A stretch of 42,147 nucleotides of DNA from Ruminococcaceae bacterium UBA6434 (GTDB lineage Bacteria > Bacillota > Clostridia > Oscillospirales > Acutalibacteraceae): the NCBI GenBank assembly GCA_002437245.1, contig DJOQ01000024.1, positions 1 to 42,147 on the forward strand, written 5' to 3'. This document shows, piece by piece, positions 32,145 to 41,405 of the stretch. The position numbers and the translations under genes were made by a program. The notes below the pieces were generated by a model. That model did no database searches. It worked only from the letters and a program-made list of their open reading frames with translations, and had not been told where the DNA came from. Each line of letters begins with the position of its first letter. The stretch's first letter is position 1.

Positions 32145-34559
32145 TCATTTTTTCAAAAGTAACATCATACCGGATCTTGCGGACAGCGAAAAGGTTTTTT
32201 CTATATCGGTTTGTCTTTTGGTTTTGGAGCCGATTTTAATTCTTATTACTTTACGGACTCTAAAGCCTAAAAGGTTATCATTTACGCAAAGAGCAAAATT
32301 CTGCTTCTTTTTTGAGAAATTATAAAGACAGAAAAGTGCGCTGTCACCCTTTAAATATACAGTTGCAAGTACGTTTTGCGATGTTGTCCTAACAGGATTT
32401 TTGCTGTGCCAATAACCGAGCATTTTACTGCTTTCAATACCGAAATCGTCCCAAATATCATAGAGCTTTTTGGAATTTTTATATCCCCAGCCGTAACGGT
32501 TGTTCATAGCGTACAGCATACCTTCATACAGATCGCCGCCGTCCTGAAGCATTTGTCCGGGTACGCCGTAAGGAATGCCCGAAACCTCACTTAGCATATA
32601 CTCGGGAGAATACTTTTTGTAAAAGAAACCTTCTCCGAGCCATATGCTGTCAAGGAACGGCAAGAGTTCACAGTAAAGATTTAAACAGCTGACATCTCCC
32701 GCGCGCGGTTCCTCGTGATTCCACATATGCATATCGATAAGTCCGTCTTTTTTGTCAAGCAGTTTTTTGGCTCTCTCAAGCGTAGTTCTGTCAAGACTCG
32801 TATCATCGATATAAATACCGCTTATGCCTATATTTTCGATAAGCCAATTAAGCCCCTCTATGTAGTAATTGTCAAGTCTTGTATCGGGTCTAACTATAAA
32901 GGATATATCATGCTCGTTTTTATATTTTCCGTGTTTGTATTTTACAAACCAACCCGGAATTATATCTTCGCCGAAATTATCAACGAGCCATTGCGGCTTT
33001 TCCTTTTGCCACGAATGACTGACACCTTTTTTCCTCAGGACTATTTCATCGCCGAGAGCCTTATAAACAAAGGTTTCAGCCATATGATTGGAATGCTCGC
33101 GTTCGGTATAATAAAGTTTAATTCCGATATTTTTGCTTTTGGCGTATTCGACTGCTTTTTTAAGCCTGTCTGTTTCGTAAAAAGGATAATTTATATATGG
33201 CATAATCATATTGCCTTGATGGAATATAACATAATTTAACCCGTTTTTTGCTGCTTCATCAATTTCCTTGTACTCATTTTTAAGGCGGTTTGAGTGGGAA
33301 TATCTAACTTTAAACGCCTTTTTGTAATCAAACGGTTTTAACGGAGTGACATGAATTTCAAAATCAAAGCTTCTTGTTTCATTCTCTTTAAATTCAAATC
33401 TGCCTGTTTCGGCGCTGAGTTTAACAAAATCTTCAAATTTCCTTACGTATATGCCGCCTTTTGAATAATTGTCCCAAGTGGTTTCGGGCTTTACAAGCGG
33501 CAAATTTTTATAAAAAATATTTATGAGCGGTCGGCGATAATTTTCGGCTTTGAATTTAACACGCATACCGCAGTTAACCGTACCTATAAAAATACAGTCC
33601 TGCTGTTTGTCGATATCCCACTTGAAATTAAGATTGCAAGCCTTTGACGCTCTGTGACCGAGTCCGTGCATAAGTGACGTACAATCATTGTTGACATAAA
33701 AATTCAGCGATACGTTATCGGATACAAAATCCTTTTTCGGTGTAATCTTAACCGAATACTCCAATTGACCGTCATACCTTAAAACAGCCTTTACCGAACC
33801 ATAAAAATCGCTGTTGTCAAATGTCGAGTTTACTTCGGCGCGATTTTTAAAGCCTTTAAATTCAATCGAATTACACTCAAGCGGCTTTTCTCTTATAACG
33901 AACTCGCACGGCTTTTTGAAAAGCTCTTTTTGTGCTTCGTCGCAAAGCTCAATACTCTCATCAAATTTTGAAAGAACATTACTTACAAGTCCGTTATTCG
34001 CCAAAATCATATCACGCCCCAAAACAGAAACGCAATTTCCGCTTATTTTTACCGGCGTGTAAGGTTTAACAAGCGAATCATCTTCGGCGAACGTTGAATT
34101 GAGCCACTTGATTCGTGACAGGCTTTTGATATCGTCATACCCGTGATTTTTAATGGCATTGTCGTTAATCTCAAATTCAACGGCGAAAGAGTATGTACCG
34201 CTTTCGCATATAAATTCAATAACAGCCGTCTCAGAACGCAGCCCTTTTTTCTGTGCCTCAACAGTAAAGAAAAACGGCTGAATACGGTCGGATTTTAGCA
34301 TTACGCTTTGTGTACTCCGTCTGCCGAATTTATCTACGACTTCTGTATTTATGCAGCAGATACTGAGCCCGTCGGATATGCACTTTACGTCTTTTACAAT
34401 GTCATCCTTTTTGCCGAGCGACGCTATCTGAAGAACAAAGACCTCGTTTTGCGACATAACTGTTTTTACTTTTTCTTCGATTTTCTTTGCTCCGTTTAAA
34501 ATACTCAAATCATCAAAATGAATAATTTTATCGGTGCGGTCAAATAAATAAAATTCCAT
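32145..34559 (-). CDS. DUF6067-type putative glycoside hydrolase
   Basis: An 804-residue protein with an N-terminal beta-rich half (about 1-410) and a C-terminal TIM-barrel half. The DUF6067-like signatures are KNIGIKLYYTEREHSNHMAETF, DTRLDNYYIEGLNWLIENIGISGIYIDDTSLDRTT, and SIWLGEGFFYKKYSPEYMLSEVSGIPYGVPGQMLQDGG. IYIDD provides acidic residues that could act in catalysis, and HMWNHEE more. No signal peptide, so cytoplasmic. The ATG at 34559 follows GAGAGGTGG; a start further upstream lacks a ribosome-binding site. It is first in an operon with a GH29-B-like gene, which suggests a fucosylated substrate. Confidence 0.72.
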   Translation of the reverse strand: MEFYLFDRTDKIIHFDDLSILNGAKKIEEKVKTVMSQNEVFVLQIASLGKKDDIVKDVKCISDGLSICCINTEVVDKFGRRSTQSVMLKSDRIQPFFFTVEAQKKGLRSETAVIEFICESGTYSFAVEFEINDNAIKNHGYDDIKSLSRIKWLNSTFAEDDSLVKPYTPVKISGNCVSVLGRDMILANNGLVSNVLSKFDESIELCDEAQKELFKKPCEFVIREKPLECNSIEFKGFKNRAEVNSTFDNSDFYGSVKAVLRYDGQLEYSVKITPKKDFVSDNVSLNFYVNNDCTSLMHGLGHRASKACNLNFKWDIDKQQDCIFIGTVNCGMRVKFKAENYRRPLINIFYKNLPLVKPETTWDNYSKGGIYVRKFEDFVKLSAETGRFEFKENETRSFDFEIHVTPLKPFDYKKAFKVRYSHSNRLKNEYKEIDEAAKNGLNYVIFHQGNMIMPYINYPFYETDRLKKAVEYAKSKNIGIKLYYTEREHSNHMAETFVYKALGDEIVLRKKGVSHSWQKEKPQWLVDNFGEDIIPGWFVKYKHGKYKNEHDISFIVRPDTRLDNYYIEGLNWLIENIGISGIYIDDTSLDRTTLERAKKLLDKKDGLIDMHMWNHEEPRAGDVSCLNLYCELLPFLDSIWLGEGFFYKKYSPEYMLSEVSGIPYGVPGQMLQDGGDLYEGMLYAMNNRYGWGYKNSKKLYDIWDDFGIESSKMLGYWHSKNPVRTTSQNVLATVYLKGDSALFCLYNFSKKKQNFALCVNDNLLGFRVRKVIRIKIGSKTKRQTDIEKTFSLSARSGMMLLLKK

Positions 34560-34808
34560 AATCCACCTCTCATAACTGTAATTATACACACATTATTATT
34601 AAATTTAAATCTTAAATAAGGCATAAAAGATATATAAATCGGAAAGAGAGAGATTTTTTCAAATCATATTTCGTTTTGATATTTTTCGGACTGCATAAAT
34701 CCCATATTATGAAACACATACCGATTATTATATCTAATATGCCGAAATGTGGCTTTAAATAAATACCAATCAATAGTATAATTTAACTGAATTTTAATTT
34801 GTACAAAG
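34560..34808. other. Divergent intergenic region
   Basis: About 250 bases without a gene. On the minus strand a TATAAT box near 34585 serves the DUF6067 operon. On the plus strand an AGTATAAT near 34774 lies ahead of the GH18 gene. The rest is AT-rich, with no clear hairpin. Confidence 0.4.
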
Positions 34809-34817
34809 GTGATAGAT

Positions 34818-36812
34818 ATGAAATTTGCCGAAAAAGCGTCAAAATTATTTCATTCCCGCATAAGCACATTTATTGCTTTTTTGCTAAGCCTGTTTGCTTA
34901 TATATTTATTAATGGAGCAGACTGGACATACGGTTGGATTGCCGACAGCTACCCTCTCGGCAATAAATTTATTCCGACGCTGCTGACTGTTATAGCCGTC
35001 AGCGCCGCGGTAAACTATATCTGCCTTTTTATCCGTGCCTACTTGGGACAAAAAGGTAGCAATGCAAAAGTCGGAAAAGCAATCGGCGTAATACAAACCG
35101 TTTTCTTTATAACAGCGATAATAACTTTTATATACTCTTTTGTGTTGTTATTCGGACTCGACACAGGTTTAAGTGCCTCGAAATTCGCAAAAGGAATGAA
35201 CGCAGTTAAAGACACGTTGATATTTGTATCTCTCGGCGGGTGTCTCGGTGCGGTTCTTGTATTTTGCGGCGGAAAGAAAAAGGCAGTCGGTGCACTCATA
35301 TGCTCCGCAGTAGTATGCGACATTGTCTCCTCAATGTTTTATTTTTCCGGATTTTCCGTTTCAACGGACAGTGCAGATTTTATACAATGTAATTTCTCAT
35401 CCGAAAATCTGTTGGACGGCGCATCGGTTGAATATGAAAGCCTGAAAAAAGGCGAAAAAGCCGACGCTGCAAATATACTTAATTCAGACAATACATATTG
35501 GAGCGCTCAAAATCCCAACCGCTCTCCTGCCGACGAAACCAAAGACATAAACAACAGCTTTGTTCAAATAAAGCTGAAATCGCCGGTAACGTTCAATACT
35601 GCCGTTATTGAAGAGATTGGTAACGAGGTCCAATATTTCAGGTTACAGGCTTTCATAAACGATGAATGGGTCACCGTTTACAGGAGCGAAAAAATACAGT
35701 CAATGAGAATTTGCAGCTTTGACGCGGTCACAACCGATAAAATCAGACTCTCCGTTGACAAATTCAGAAACAACGATACTCCCGCAAAAATTAAATCAAT
35801 AAAACTCTATAATGAAAAATCAAGAGACGCCGATGATTTTGAAGTTACGGCATATCAAAGGCTTGACGGTGACATTCCCACGGGAATCCTTGCCAAAGGC
35901 GACGAATATGTAAAGAATTATGCAAAATTCTATGATGTTTACAGCACAATAATTGTTTTCGCCGCCGTGCAGTGGGACGAAAACGGAGATATGAATTTCG
36001 GCAGCAAGGGTGAAGATTATTTTGCCGAGCAAATTACGGCTCTCAAAACAATAATCGGCAAACGGTCAAATCCCGAGCATCAAGTCAAGCTTATAGTGAC
36101 TGCCCTTGCGGACGGCGCATGGGGTGACGGACATAACGGTGTAAACACATATATGGCGTCTAATTGGGAAAAGGTTGCAAATCAAATAGTTGATATGGCA
36201 AGAAAATATGACTTTGACGGTGTTGATATTGATTGGGAATACCCTGTCAGTGCGTCGGATTGGTCGAATTACGATAATTTTATTCAAAAAATCAGCCGTG
36301 ATTTAAAGGCATATAAACCCGATTCGATTATTTCCACGGCTCTCTCTTCGGGTCAGCTCGGACTTTCAAAAGAGACTTACGAGTGCATAGATCAAATTCA
36401 ATTTATGGCATACGACGGCAACGATCAAGACGGATATCAAAGTTCACTCGAACAGGCTGAAGAGGGTCTCCGCACTTTCAAAGCCAACGGTGCCGATATC
36501 GGCAAAATTAACATCGGTATAGCCGCATACGGCAGACCAGTAAACGGTTCGCCGTATTGGGCAACTTGGCGCGCTCTTAAAGACGCGGATTATTATAACA
36601 ACAAATACTATACGGTTGAGGACTCAGACCAAATATACGAATGTACTTTCTGCTCACCTGCCCTTGCGGGAGATAAAACCGCCTATGCACTTTTTTCTGG
36701 AGCCGGAGGCGTAATGGTCTTTAGAGTCGCTTGTGATAAAACTCCCGACGACCCTAATTCGGTTTCAAACGGAGTTAAAAACGCTCTTGACAGATATATT
36801 AAAAATTGGTGA
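34818..36812 (+). CDS. Membrane-anchored discoidin-like plus GH18 protein
   Basis: 664 residues in three parts. Residues about 15-190 have five TM helices. Residues about 215-345 form a beta-rich discoidin (F5/8 type C)-like domain (FVQIKLKSPVTFNTAVIEEIGN, DKIRLSVDKFRNN). The rest is a GH18 barrel with the signature DGVDIDWE at 467-474, where E474 is the expected acid; QIQFMAYDGNDQDGY and GIAAYGRP fit the family. The catalytic part would lie outside the cell, tethered to the membrane. GH18 enzymes cut chitin-type bonds or N-glycan cores. The ATG at 34818 follows AAAGGTG; an upstream GTG overlaps the ribosome-binding site. Confidence 0.83.
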   Translation: MKFAEKASKLFHSRISTFIAFLLSLFAYIFINGADWTYGWIADSYPLGNKFIPTLLTVIAVSAAVNYICLFIRAYLGQKGSNAKVGKAIGVIQTVFFITAIITFIYSFVLLFGLDTGLSASKFAKGMNAVKDTLIFVSLGGCLGAVLVFCGGKKKAVGALICSAVVCDIVSSMFYFSGFSVSTDSADFIQCNFSSENLLDGASVEYESLKKGEKADAANILNSDNTYWSAQNPNRSPADETKDINNSFVQIKLKSPVTFNTAVIEEIGNEVQYFRLQAFINDEWVTVYRSEKIQSMRICSFDAVTTDKIRLSVDKFRNNDTPAKIKSIKLYNEKSRDADDFEVTAYQRLDGDIPTGILAKGDEYVKNYAKFYDVYSTIIVFAAVQWDENGDMNFGSKGEDYFAEQITALKTIIGKRSNPEHQVKLIVTALADGAWGDGHNGVNTYMASNWEKVANQIVDMARKYDFDGVDIDWEYPVSASDWSNYDNFIQKISRDLKAYKPDSIISTALSSGQLGLSKETYECIDQIQFMAYDGNDQDGYQSSLEQAEEGLRTFKANGADIGKINIGIAAYGRPVNGSPYWATWRALKDADYYNNKYYTVEDSDQIYECTFCSPALAGDKTAYALFSGAGGVMVFRVACDKTPDDPNSVSNGVKNALDRYIKNW

Positions 36813-36841
36813 TTTACCAAAAACGAAGGCAAGGTGATACT

Positions 36842-37245
36842 GTGAAGAAAAAAATACTTGCGGTAACAGCGATTGTTTTGATTGCCGCGTTGATTCCTAC
36901 AGCTCTTTGGGGAATATCAAGATTACAACTGAAAAAAGAAAACACGAATTTTATCAAAGGTATATGGGTGGAAACCGATTGGGACAAAAGCAGTACATTT
37001 GACCCGACCGACGAAGCTCTGTACCATACAATCGATTTTGACAGTTCTAAGGATTTTAATTTGTTGTGTCTGACCGATATACATTACAGAAACGACGGCT
37101 GGTACGGCTCATGGGCAATCACGGCGGCACGCTCTTTAAAATAAAATTAGACGGCGATAAAATCACCATTGACAGCAAAGCCCTGTACACACAAAAGCAA
37201 GATTATAAATCGGTACGTTATGTAAGACCTGTTGAGGATTTTTAA
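36842..37245 (+). pseudogene. Internally deleted calcineurin-like metallophosphoesterase
   Basis: The 5' part, from a GTG after AAGGTGAT, encodes a TM anchor (VTAIVLIAALIPTALWGI) and the first metal-binding motif of metallophosphoesterases (LLCLTDIHYRND). That frame stops at 37144. A second frame then reads LMGNHGGTLFKIKLDGDKIT and ends VRYVRPVEDF, which looks like the C-terminus of the same family. The two ends are about 200 codons short of a full enzyme and the missing middle would contain the other metal ligands, so an internal deletion plus frame change is the simplest reading. No other remnant is visible. Non-functional. Confidence 0.65.
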
Positions 37246-37322
37246 AAGAATTACTATAAATGCAAAAATAACAGTCCTAAAAAATGTGACATACGCAAAA
37301 ATTTTAAATGCTACAAAGTAAC

Positions 37323-37365
37323 AAAGGCGATAACCACCCTTTCGGTGGCTGTCGCCTTTATCTTT
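37323..37365. terminator. Intrinsic terminator-like hairpin
   Basis: A stem of AAAGGCGA...CCACC and GGTGG...TCGCCTTT with a CTTTC loop, followed by ATCTTTG. It lies between the metallophosphoesterase remnant and the convergent regulator gene. Confidence 0.65.
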
Positions 37366-37413
37366 GTTTCGTAATATAATCCGATTCTTATCCAGCTTAA
37401 GCTATTGTGCAAT

Positions 37414-39156
37414 TTATCGGCTCTCTGTCATGGGAGGGATAAAGTTCTCTATAGCGCTGCGCAGCTTAGGATGACGAATAACAAAGTGAATTGCCGGAGC
37501 CTTGCCTTTTGAGACCATTGCCCATTGCTCCTCGTGGATAAGAATCTGCAAATTTCGAAATGGCTGAACGGAACTTTGCTTCAGTACATAGTTCGGATGT
37601 GCTTCTGCAAATGCCTTGGTTTCGTTCAGATGAGAATAATATTCATCATAGCTATACTGAATGTCGTTCTCAAAGAAAACACACGAAAGCCCGAGCACCG
37701 GTGGATTTTCCTTTATCTCATCTGCCGTAAGCGACGGAATTTCTTCCTCAATAATGTCGGAGTCGAGAATAGCCAAAACACGTTTTCTTTGCACGTCAAC
37801 ATATTTCTTAATTACGTTTTTTTGCCGAGCGTCAACACTGTGTCGTGTAAGGATACTGTCTAAAAGAGCATCGCTGATAGTATACAGCGGAGGAACCGAC
37901 AGAATGCTGCGACGTTTACCTGATTTCGCGGCATCTGCAATAAGAAAGGTATTGAATTCGCTTTCGCGTTCACTGCGGTAGATGTCCATCAGCGGACAGG
38001 CATTAGCAAGCATCTCTTCTGCCCGTTTTTGATAGTACTCCACCTCTCGCTTTGACTTGGTAAGGTAGTATTTGCCGTCCGCGTGATACCCTGCAACGGC
38101 TTCTCCGGAAAGAGCCGCAGCACCTGAAACCTTAAGGAAATGCAAGAAGATGTTGTTTTGCGCGTTTTTGAAATAGTAAGGCGAGATCTGCCCGGTCATA
38201 TACATTGGTATCCAGCTTTCAAGACCCAGCATCATTTCATCAAAAGAGCGATCTAAGCTATGTATCTGATTAAGATGCAGGCCCTTTTTCAGCATCAACG
38301 CCATACCGAACATCCACTTTTTCGGGAACTCAGGATCCTCTGCCATCTCTTTCATCGGCATATCGCTGTACATGGTAACGGGAGCCGTTGTTCTGGAAAG
38401 CACGGTTGCTTTTAAAAAATCGAGCTCACTTTCCATCATCTCTTTTATTCCGAAATATGTTTTTGATGACGGGAGCTGAAACGGCACGGTCGGCACTTTG
38501 AGCTCATCGAACTTTATAGCCTTTATATACTCATTCAAATCAAATTCATCCAGCTTCTTCAAAAAATCCGAAATATTGTCATTTCCGACTTCCTGCGGCG
38601 GCTGCTCCAGCAACCAACTTTTAATTTTTAAATAGCGCTCAGACAAATCCCGTATTTCATCGGAGTTACACCCGACGAGTTCGGCAACAGCCGATATCTC
38701 CGCCGCCGTACTCATTTCTCTTGATACAAAAGATGCCACAGCCGACGCAAACTGTTCGGAGTCGCCCGGTTTTCTCGAGCCGTTTCTGATACGAAAAATC
38801 GCGGAAGCATCATAATTTGTATATTGACTCAGACGCGCAAGATTGATTTTAAGCACCGAAATCATCGTATTAAAATTTTGCCGCAACTGTTCCTTATCGG
38901 TTGTTATAAAGTCATCACAGTCCATAAACGATTCTTTTACGTATCGAGCCGTAATATCCGAGATTTTCTTTTGCGCGGCAATTTCGGCTATAGCATCGCA
39001 TAAGCCGTTGGAAGATTTTGTACCGAGTTCCGGTATACGCTCCCCGTTTTTGTATCGGCTGAGCGACGCAGCCGACACACCAGATAGATTTGAAATATCT
39101 TGGGCAGAGCAAGACAGTCTCTCTATATACTCGTTTAATTTTTCGCTGAATTTCAT
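37414..39156 (-). CDS. Large regulator with two N-terminal XRE-type HTH modules
   Basis: A 580-residue cytoplasmic protein. Residues about 7-45 (LNEYIERLSCSAQDISNLSGVSAASLSRYKNGERIPE) form a clear HTH of the Cro/C1 type. Residues about 95-145 (SVLKINLARLSQYTNYDASAIFRIRNGSRKP) look like a second, degenerate HTH. The remaining 430 residues are alpha-helical and unlike any domain I know; they include SKTYFGIKEMMESELDFLKATVLSRT and LTRHSVDARQKNVIKKYVDVQRKRVLAILD. It is divergent from a lipoprotein gene across an intergenic region with a 36-bp dyad, so it probably controls that promoter and its own. The ATG at 39156 has a weak ribosome-binding site. Confidence 0.75.
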   Translation of the reverse strand: MKFSEKLNEYIERLSCSAQDISNLSGVSAASLSRYKNGERIPELGTKSSNGLCDAIAEIAAQKKISDITARYVKESFMDCDDFITTDKEQLRQNFNTMISVLKINLARLSQYTNYDASAIFRIRNGSRKPGDSEQFASAVASFVSREMSTAAEISAVAELVGCNSDEIRDLSERYLKIKSWLLEQPPQEVGNDNISDFLKKLDEFDLNEYIKAIKFDELKVPTVPFQLPSSKTYFGIKEMMESELDFLKATVLSRTTAPVTMYSDMPMKEMAEDPEFPKKWMFGMALMLKKGLHLNQIHSLDRSFDEMMLGLESWIPMYMTGQISPYYFKNAQNNIFLHFLKVSGAAALSGEAVAGYHADGKYYLTKSKREVEYYQKRAEEMLANACPLMDIYRSERESEFNTFLIADAAKSGKRRSILSVPPLYTISDALLDSILTRHSVDARQKNVIKKYVDVQRKRVLAILDSDIIEEEIPSLTADEIKENPPVLGLSCVFFENDIQYSYDEYYSHLNETKAFAEAHPNYVLKQSSVQPFRNLQILIHEEQWAMVSKGKAPAIHFVIRHPKLRSAIENFIPPMTESR

Positions 39157-39201
39157 AAATGCTGCTCCGATACTTTTATTAAAGCATCAATATTATACTA
39201 T

Positions 39202-39308
39202 AATTACAGTAAAAATAACGAGATTTGTCGCGCGTATTTTCCGAAGAGTCAATTGACTATTCGGAAAATACCATAAAATTACAGTATTTGCTATGATACA
39301 ATACTGTA
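39202..39308. promoter_or_regulatory. Divergent promoter/operator region with a 36-bp dyad and TACAGTA repeats
   Basis: The dyad is TATTTTCCGAAGAGTCAA and TTGACTATTCGGAAAATA (39235-39270), identical arms except one base. AATTACAGTA occurs at 39202-39211 and 39277-39286, and TACAGTAT at 39280-39287 is mirrored by ATACTGTA at 39301-39308. A plausible -35 TTGACT lies within the dyad. A TATAAT for the regulator gene lies near 39190 on the minus strand. This is the place to look for binding by the two-HTH regulator. Confidence 0.6.
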
Positions 39309-39360
39309 CAGAGAAAATCAAATATAAAGCTTAAATAAAAAAATATGCGTGGATTGCTAT

Positions 39361-40207
39361 ATGATGTCAAACAGCAGAAAAAAGTTCTGTTTTCGTGCAG
39401 GCAAAATCGTTTTGTGTGTATTACTTGTTTCGGTCGCACTTTGCGGATGCTCTAAGGACGAAAAATCGACATCAAACGGATTAAATAAAAGTAATATACA
39501 TGATACATCAACAGAAGCCGAACCTGTGACATTAGAGCAAGTGCTGCTAAAAGACCACGGAATTCCTTTTGACCAATCGGATTACAAAAAATTCACAAGC
39601 GGTAAAAATATAATTAACGAATACGCCGAATTTGACTGTTATTTGGACCACAGTTACAGTAAAACCATAAACGATATCGTTATGTCCGACGGGAAGCTAT
39701 ATCAGGCAAATTTCAATTCTGCACTTGCTAACGGTAAAAATATACAAGAGATAGGCATACTGTCCGGAAAATACCTTGATAAAGGCACTGCCGAATGGAA
39801 TTGTTACAGGGACATGGGGCAAAGAGAAATATATCGCATTTGATTTGGATTTATCGGCAATCGGCAACGAGACGCCTGCACGCCTTTACAATAAAAACAT
39901 ACTTATGACTAACTGTGCATTTTATGAGATTGTATATGCATCAAAGCCTCTTAATGAAAATAATAATGAAGCACAGCTTGCACCGGATGGCTCCGTTTCC
40001 CCTTACTATCCTACGGCGACACATCCGAATTGCAATCTCACGCTTCGCAAAATAACCTTATTGAACAATTACTACAGCGATGTACGAAACATCAGCACCG
40101 GTTACGTAATTACCTGCGATTATACGATGCTACCCATTACAGAAGTAATTACAGACGGCTACGGCAAGTATACAAAGTATGATCCGTGCGGATTCCGTTG
40201 TGAATAG
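39361..40207 (+). pseudogene. Frameshifted lipoprotein gene
   Basis: The 5' frame (39361 to 39843) starts with a lipoprotein signal peptide: a basic n-region, then IVLCVLLVSVALCGCSKDEKS, with a lipobox LCGC. A second frame (39776 to 40207) continues with KEKYIAFDLDLSAIGNETPARLYNK and ends YDPCGFRCE. The frames overlap and meet at GACATGGGGC (GGGG at 39816-39819); removing one G would read through D-M-G-K-E-K-Y-I. One gene of about 280 residues is likely. The frameshift may be a sequencing error, decay or a phase-variable G tract, though four G is short for the latter. No family recognised. It is the first of an envelope-protein gene row. Confidence 0.68.
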
Positions 40208-40264
40208 TGTTTCACACGACGGTTGCAGAACTAAAACAATAAAGAAAACAAGGAGAGCAACATT

Positions 40265-41389
40265 ATGAATATAAAAAAATTAACCGCACTCATACTCTCG
40301 CTGTCAATTGCATTGTTTTTCTCCGCCTGCGGAAGCAAAACCGTTGTAAACAGCGACAGTATAAAAACAGAGAAAGCCGAAAAAGGAATAAAGATAACTC
40401 AAACTGCCGCAAAATCCGTACAAACCGAAAAATACGAAACAGCCGATTTCAGCATTACCATCCCAAAAGGCTGGACGGTTACAACCGGCGGAACAAATAT
40501 CTATCACAGTATACGGATATGCGACCCAAGTGAACCGCTTAATCAGATGTTCATTTTGCTGAAAGCTGATATTCTTTTGCACAGCCAAGCCGGGAAAACG
40601 GCATGGCAGCAAAATTATAATATGGGAAACACTAAAGCTGCACTTTTTGCAAAAGCTCCTGTCCTTGAAAATCCGTCAACAGAAGGTTTTTTCAAAATAT
40701 TTTCACAATATACCGATTTTGTATCGGAGGCAGAACCTGATTATTACGGATATGTTTTTCCGCGCTTTGACGGATTTACCGTAACCGACCGATATGCTTC
40801 CACAAGCAGTATGAAATCGGTATCAATGGGAGACGAGCTGCTCAGAGCTACCTTTATCGATAACGAAAAAAACGGCGAAGGTATGTTTGCCGCAGACGTT
40901 GTGGATTTCGGCAGCTATATGATTTCTGGCGGCAATGTGGTTAATTATCAGCTTCAGGCGGTAGACGGCGGATATTATATGGCTTACAACATTGTAGCCG
41001 TTACCGCTGTAAAAGATACTTTTATTGAGTGGGAAAGCGTACTGACCGAATGTATGAAGACTCTTCAGTACTCAGACAGTTTTGTCAGTGCCGCAAACAG
41101 AGCAAGTGACGAAAAAGTCGCGCTTGCTAAACAGATAAGCCAAAATTTCAATCAAACGATGGACGCTATGATGTCCTCTTGGGAAAACCGCAACAAGAGT
41201 CAGGACATAATAAGTCAAAAGCAAAGCGATGCCATACTCGGTTATGAGCGTGTATATGATACCGAAACAAACGAGATTTACAAGGCGAATAACGGGTTTA
41301 CCGATGTTTATGACGGAGAGCGGTATAAAGCCGTAACGGATGACAACATGTATACGAAGCCGATAAGCGGATATATTGAAAAAGATTAA
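40265..41389 (+). CDS. Lipoprotein of unknown function
   Basis: A 374-residue predicted lipoprotein. The signal peptide is MNIKKLTALILSLSIALFFSAC with lipobox LFFSAC, so C22 would be acylated and the protein sits on the outer face of the membrane. After a Lys/Gln-rich linker, FSITIPKGWTVTTGGTN begins a domain with the pattern of PsbP/photosystem-like or DUF-type lipoproteins that sense or bind something at the surface, but no catalytic motif shows. A Gly/Tyr-rich C-terminal part (VDGGYYMAYNIVAVTAV, then NGFTDVYDGERYKAVTDDNMYTKP) ends the protein. AAGGAGAG precedes the ATG. The zinc-ribbon gene starts 17 bases after the stop. Confidence 0.72.
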   Translation: MNIKKLTALILSLSIALFFSACGSKTVVNSDSIKTEKAEKGIKITQTAAKSVQTEKYETADFSITIPKGWTVTTGGTNIYHSIRICDPSEPLNQMFILLKADILLHSQAGKTAWQQNYNMGNTKAALFAKAPVLENPSTEGFFKIFSQYTDFVSEAEPDYYGYVFPRFDGFTVTDRYASTSSMKSVSMGDELLRATFIDNEKNGEGMFAADVVDFGSYMISGGNVVNYQLQAVDGGYYMAYNIVAVTAVKDTFIEWESVLTECMKTLQYSDSFVSAANRASDEKVALAKQISQNFNQTMDAMMSSWENRNKSQDIISQKQSDAILGYERVYDTETNEIYKANNGFTDVYDGERYKAVTDDNMYTKPISGYIEKD

Positions 41390-41405
41390 TAAAGGAGGTT
41401 TTTCA

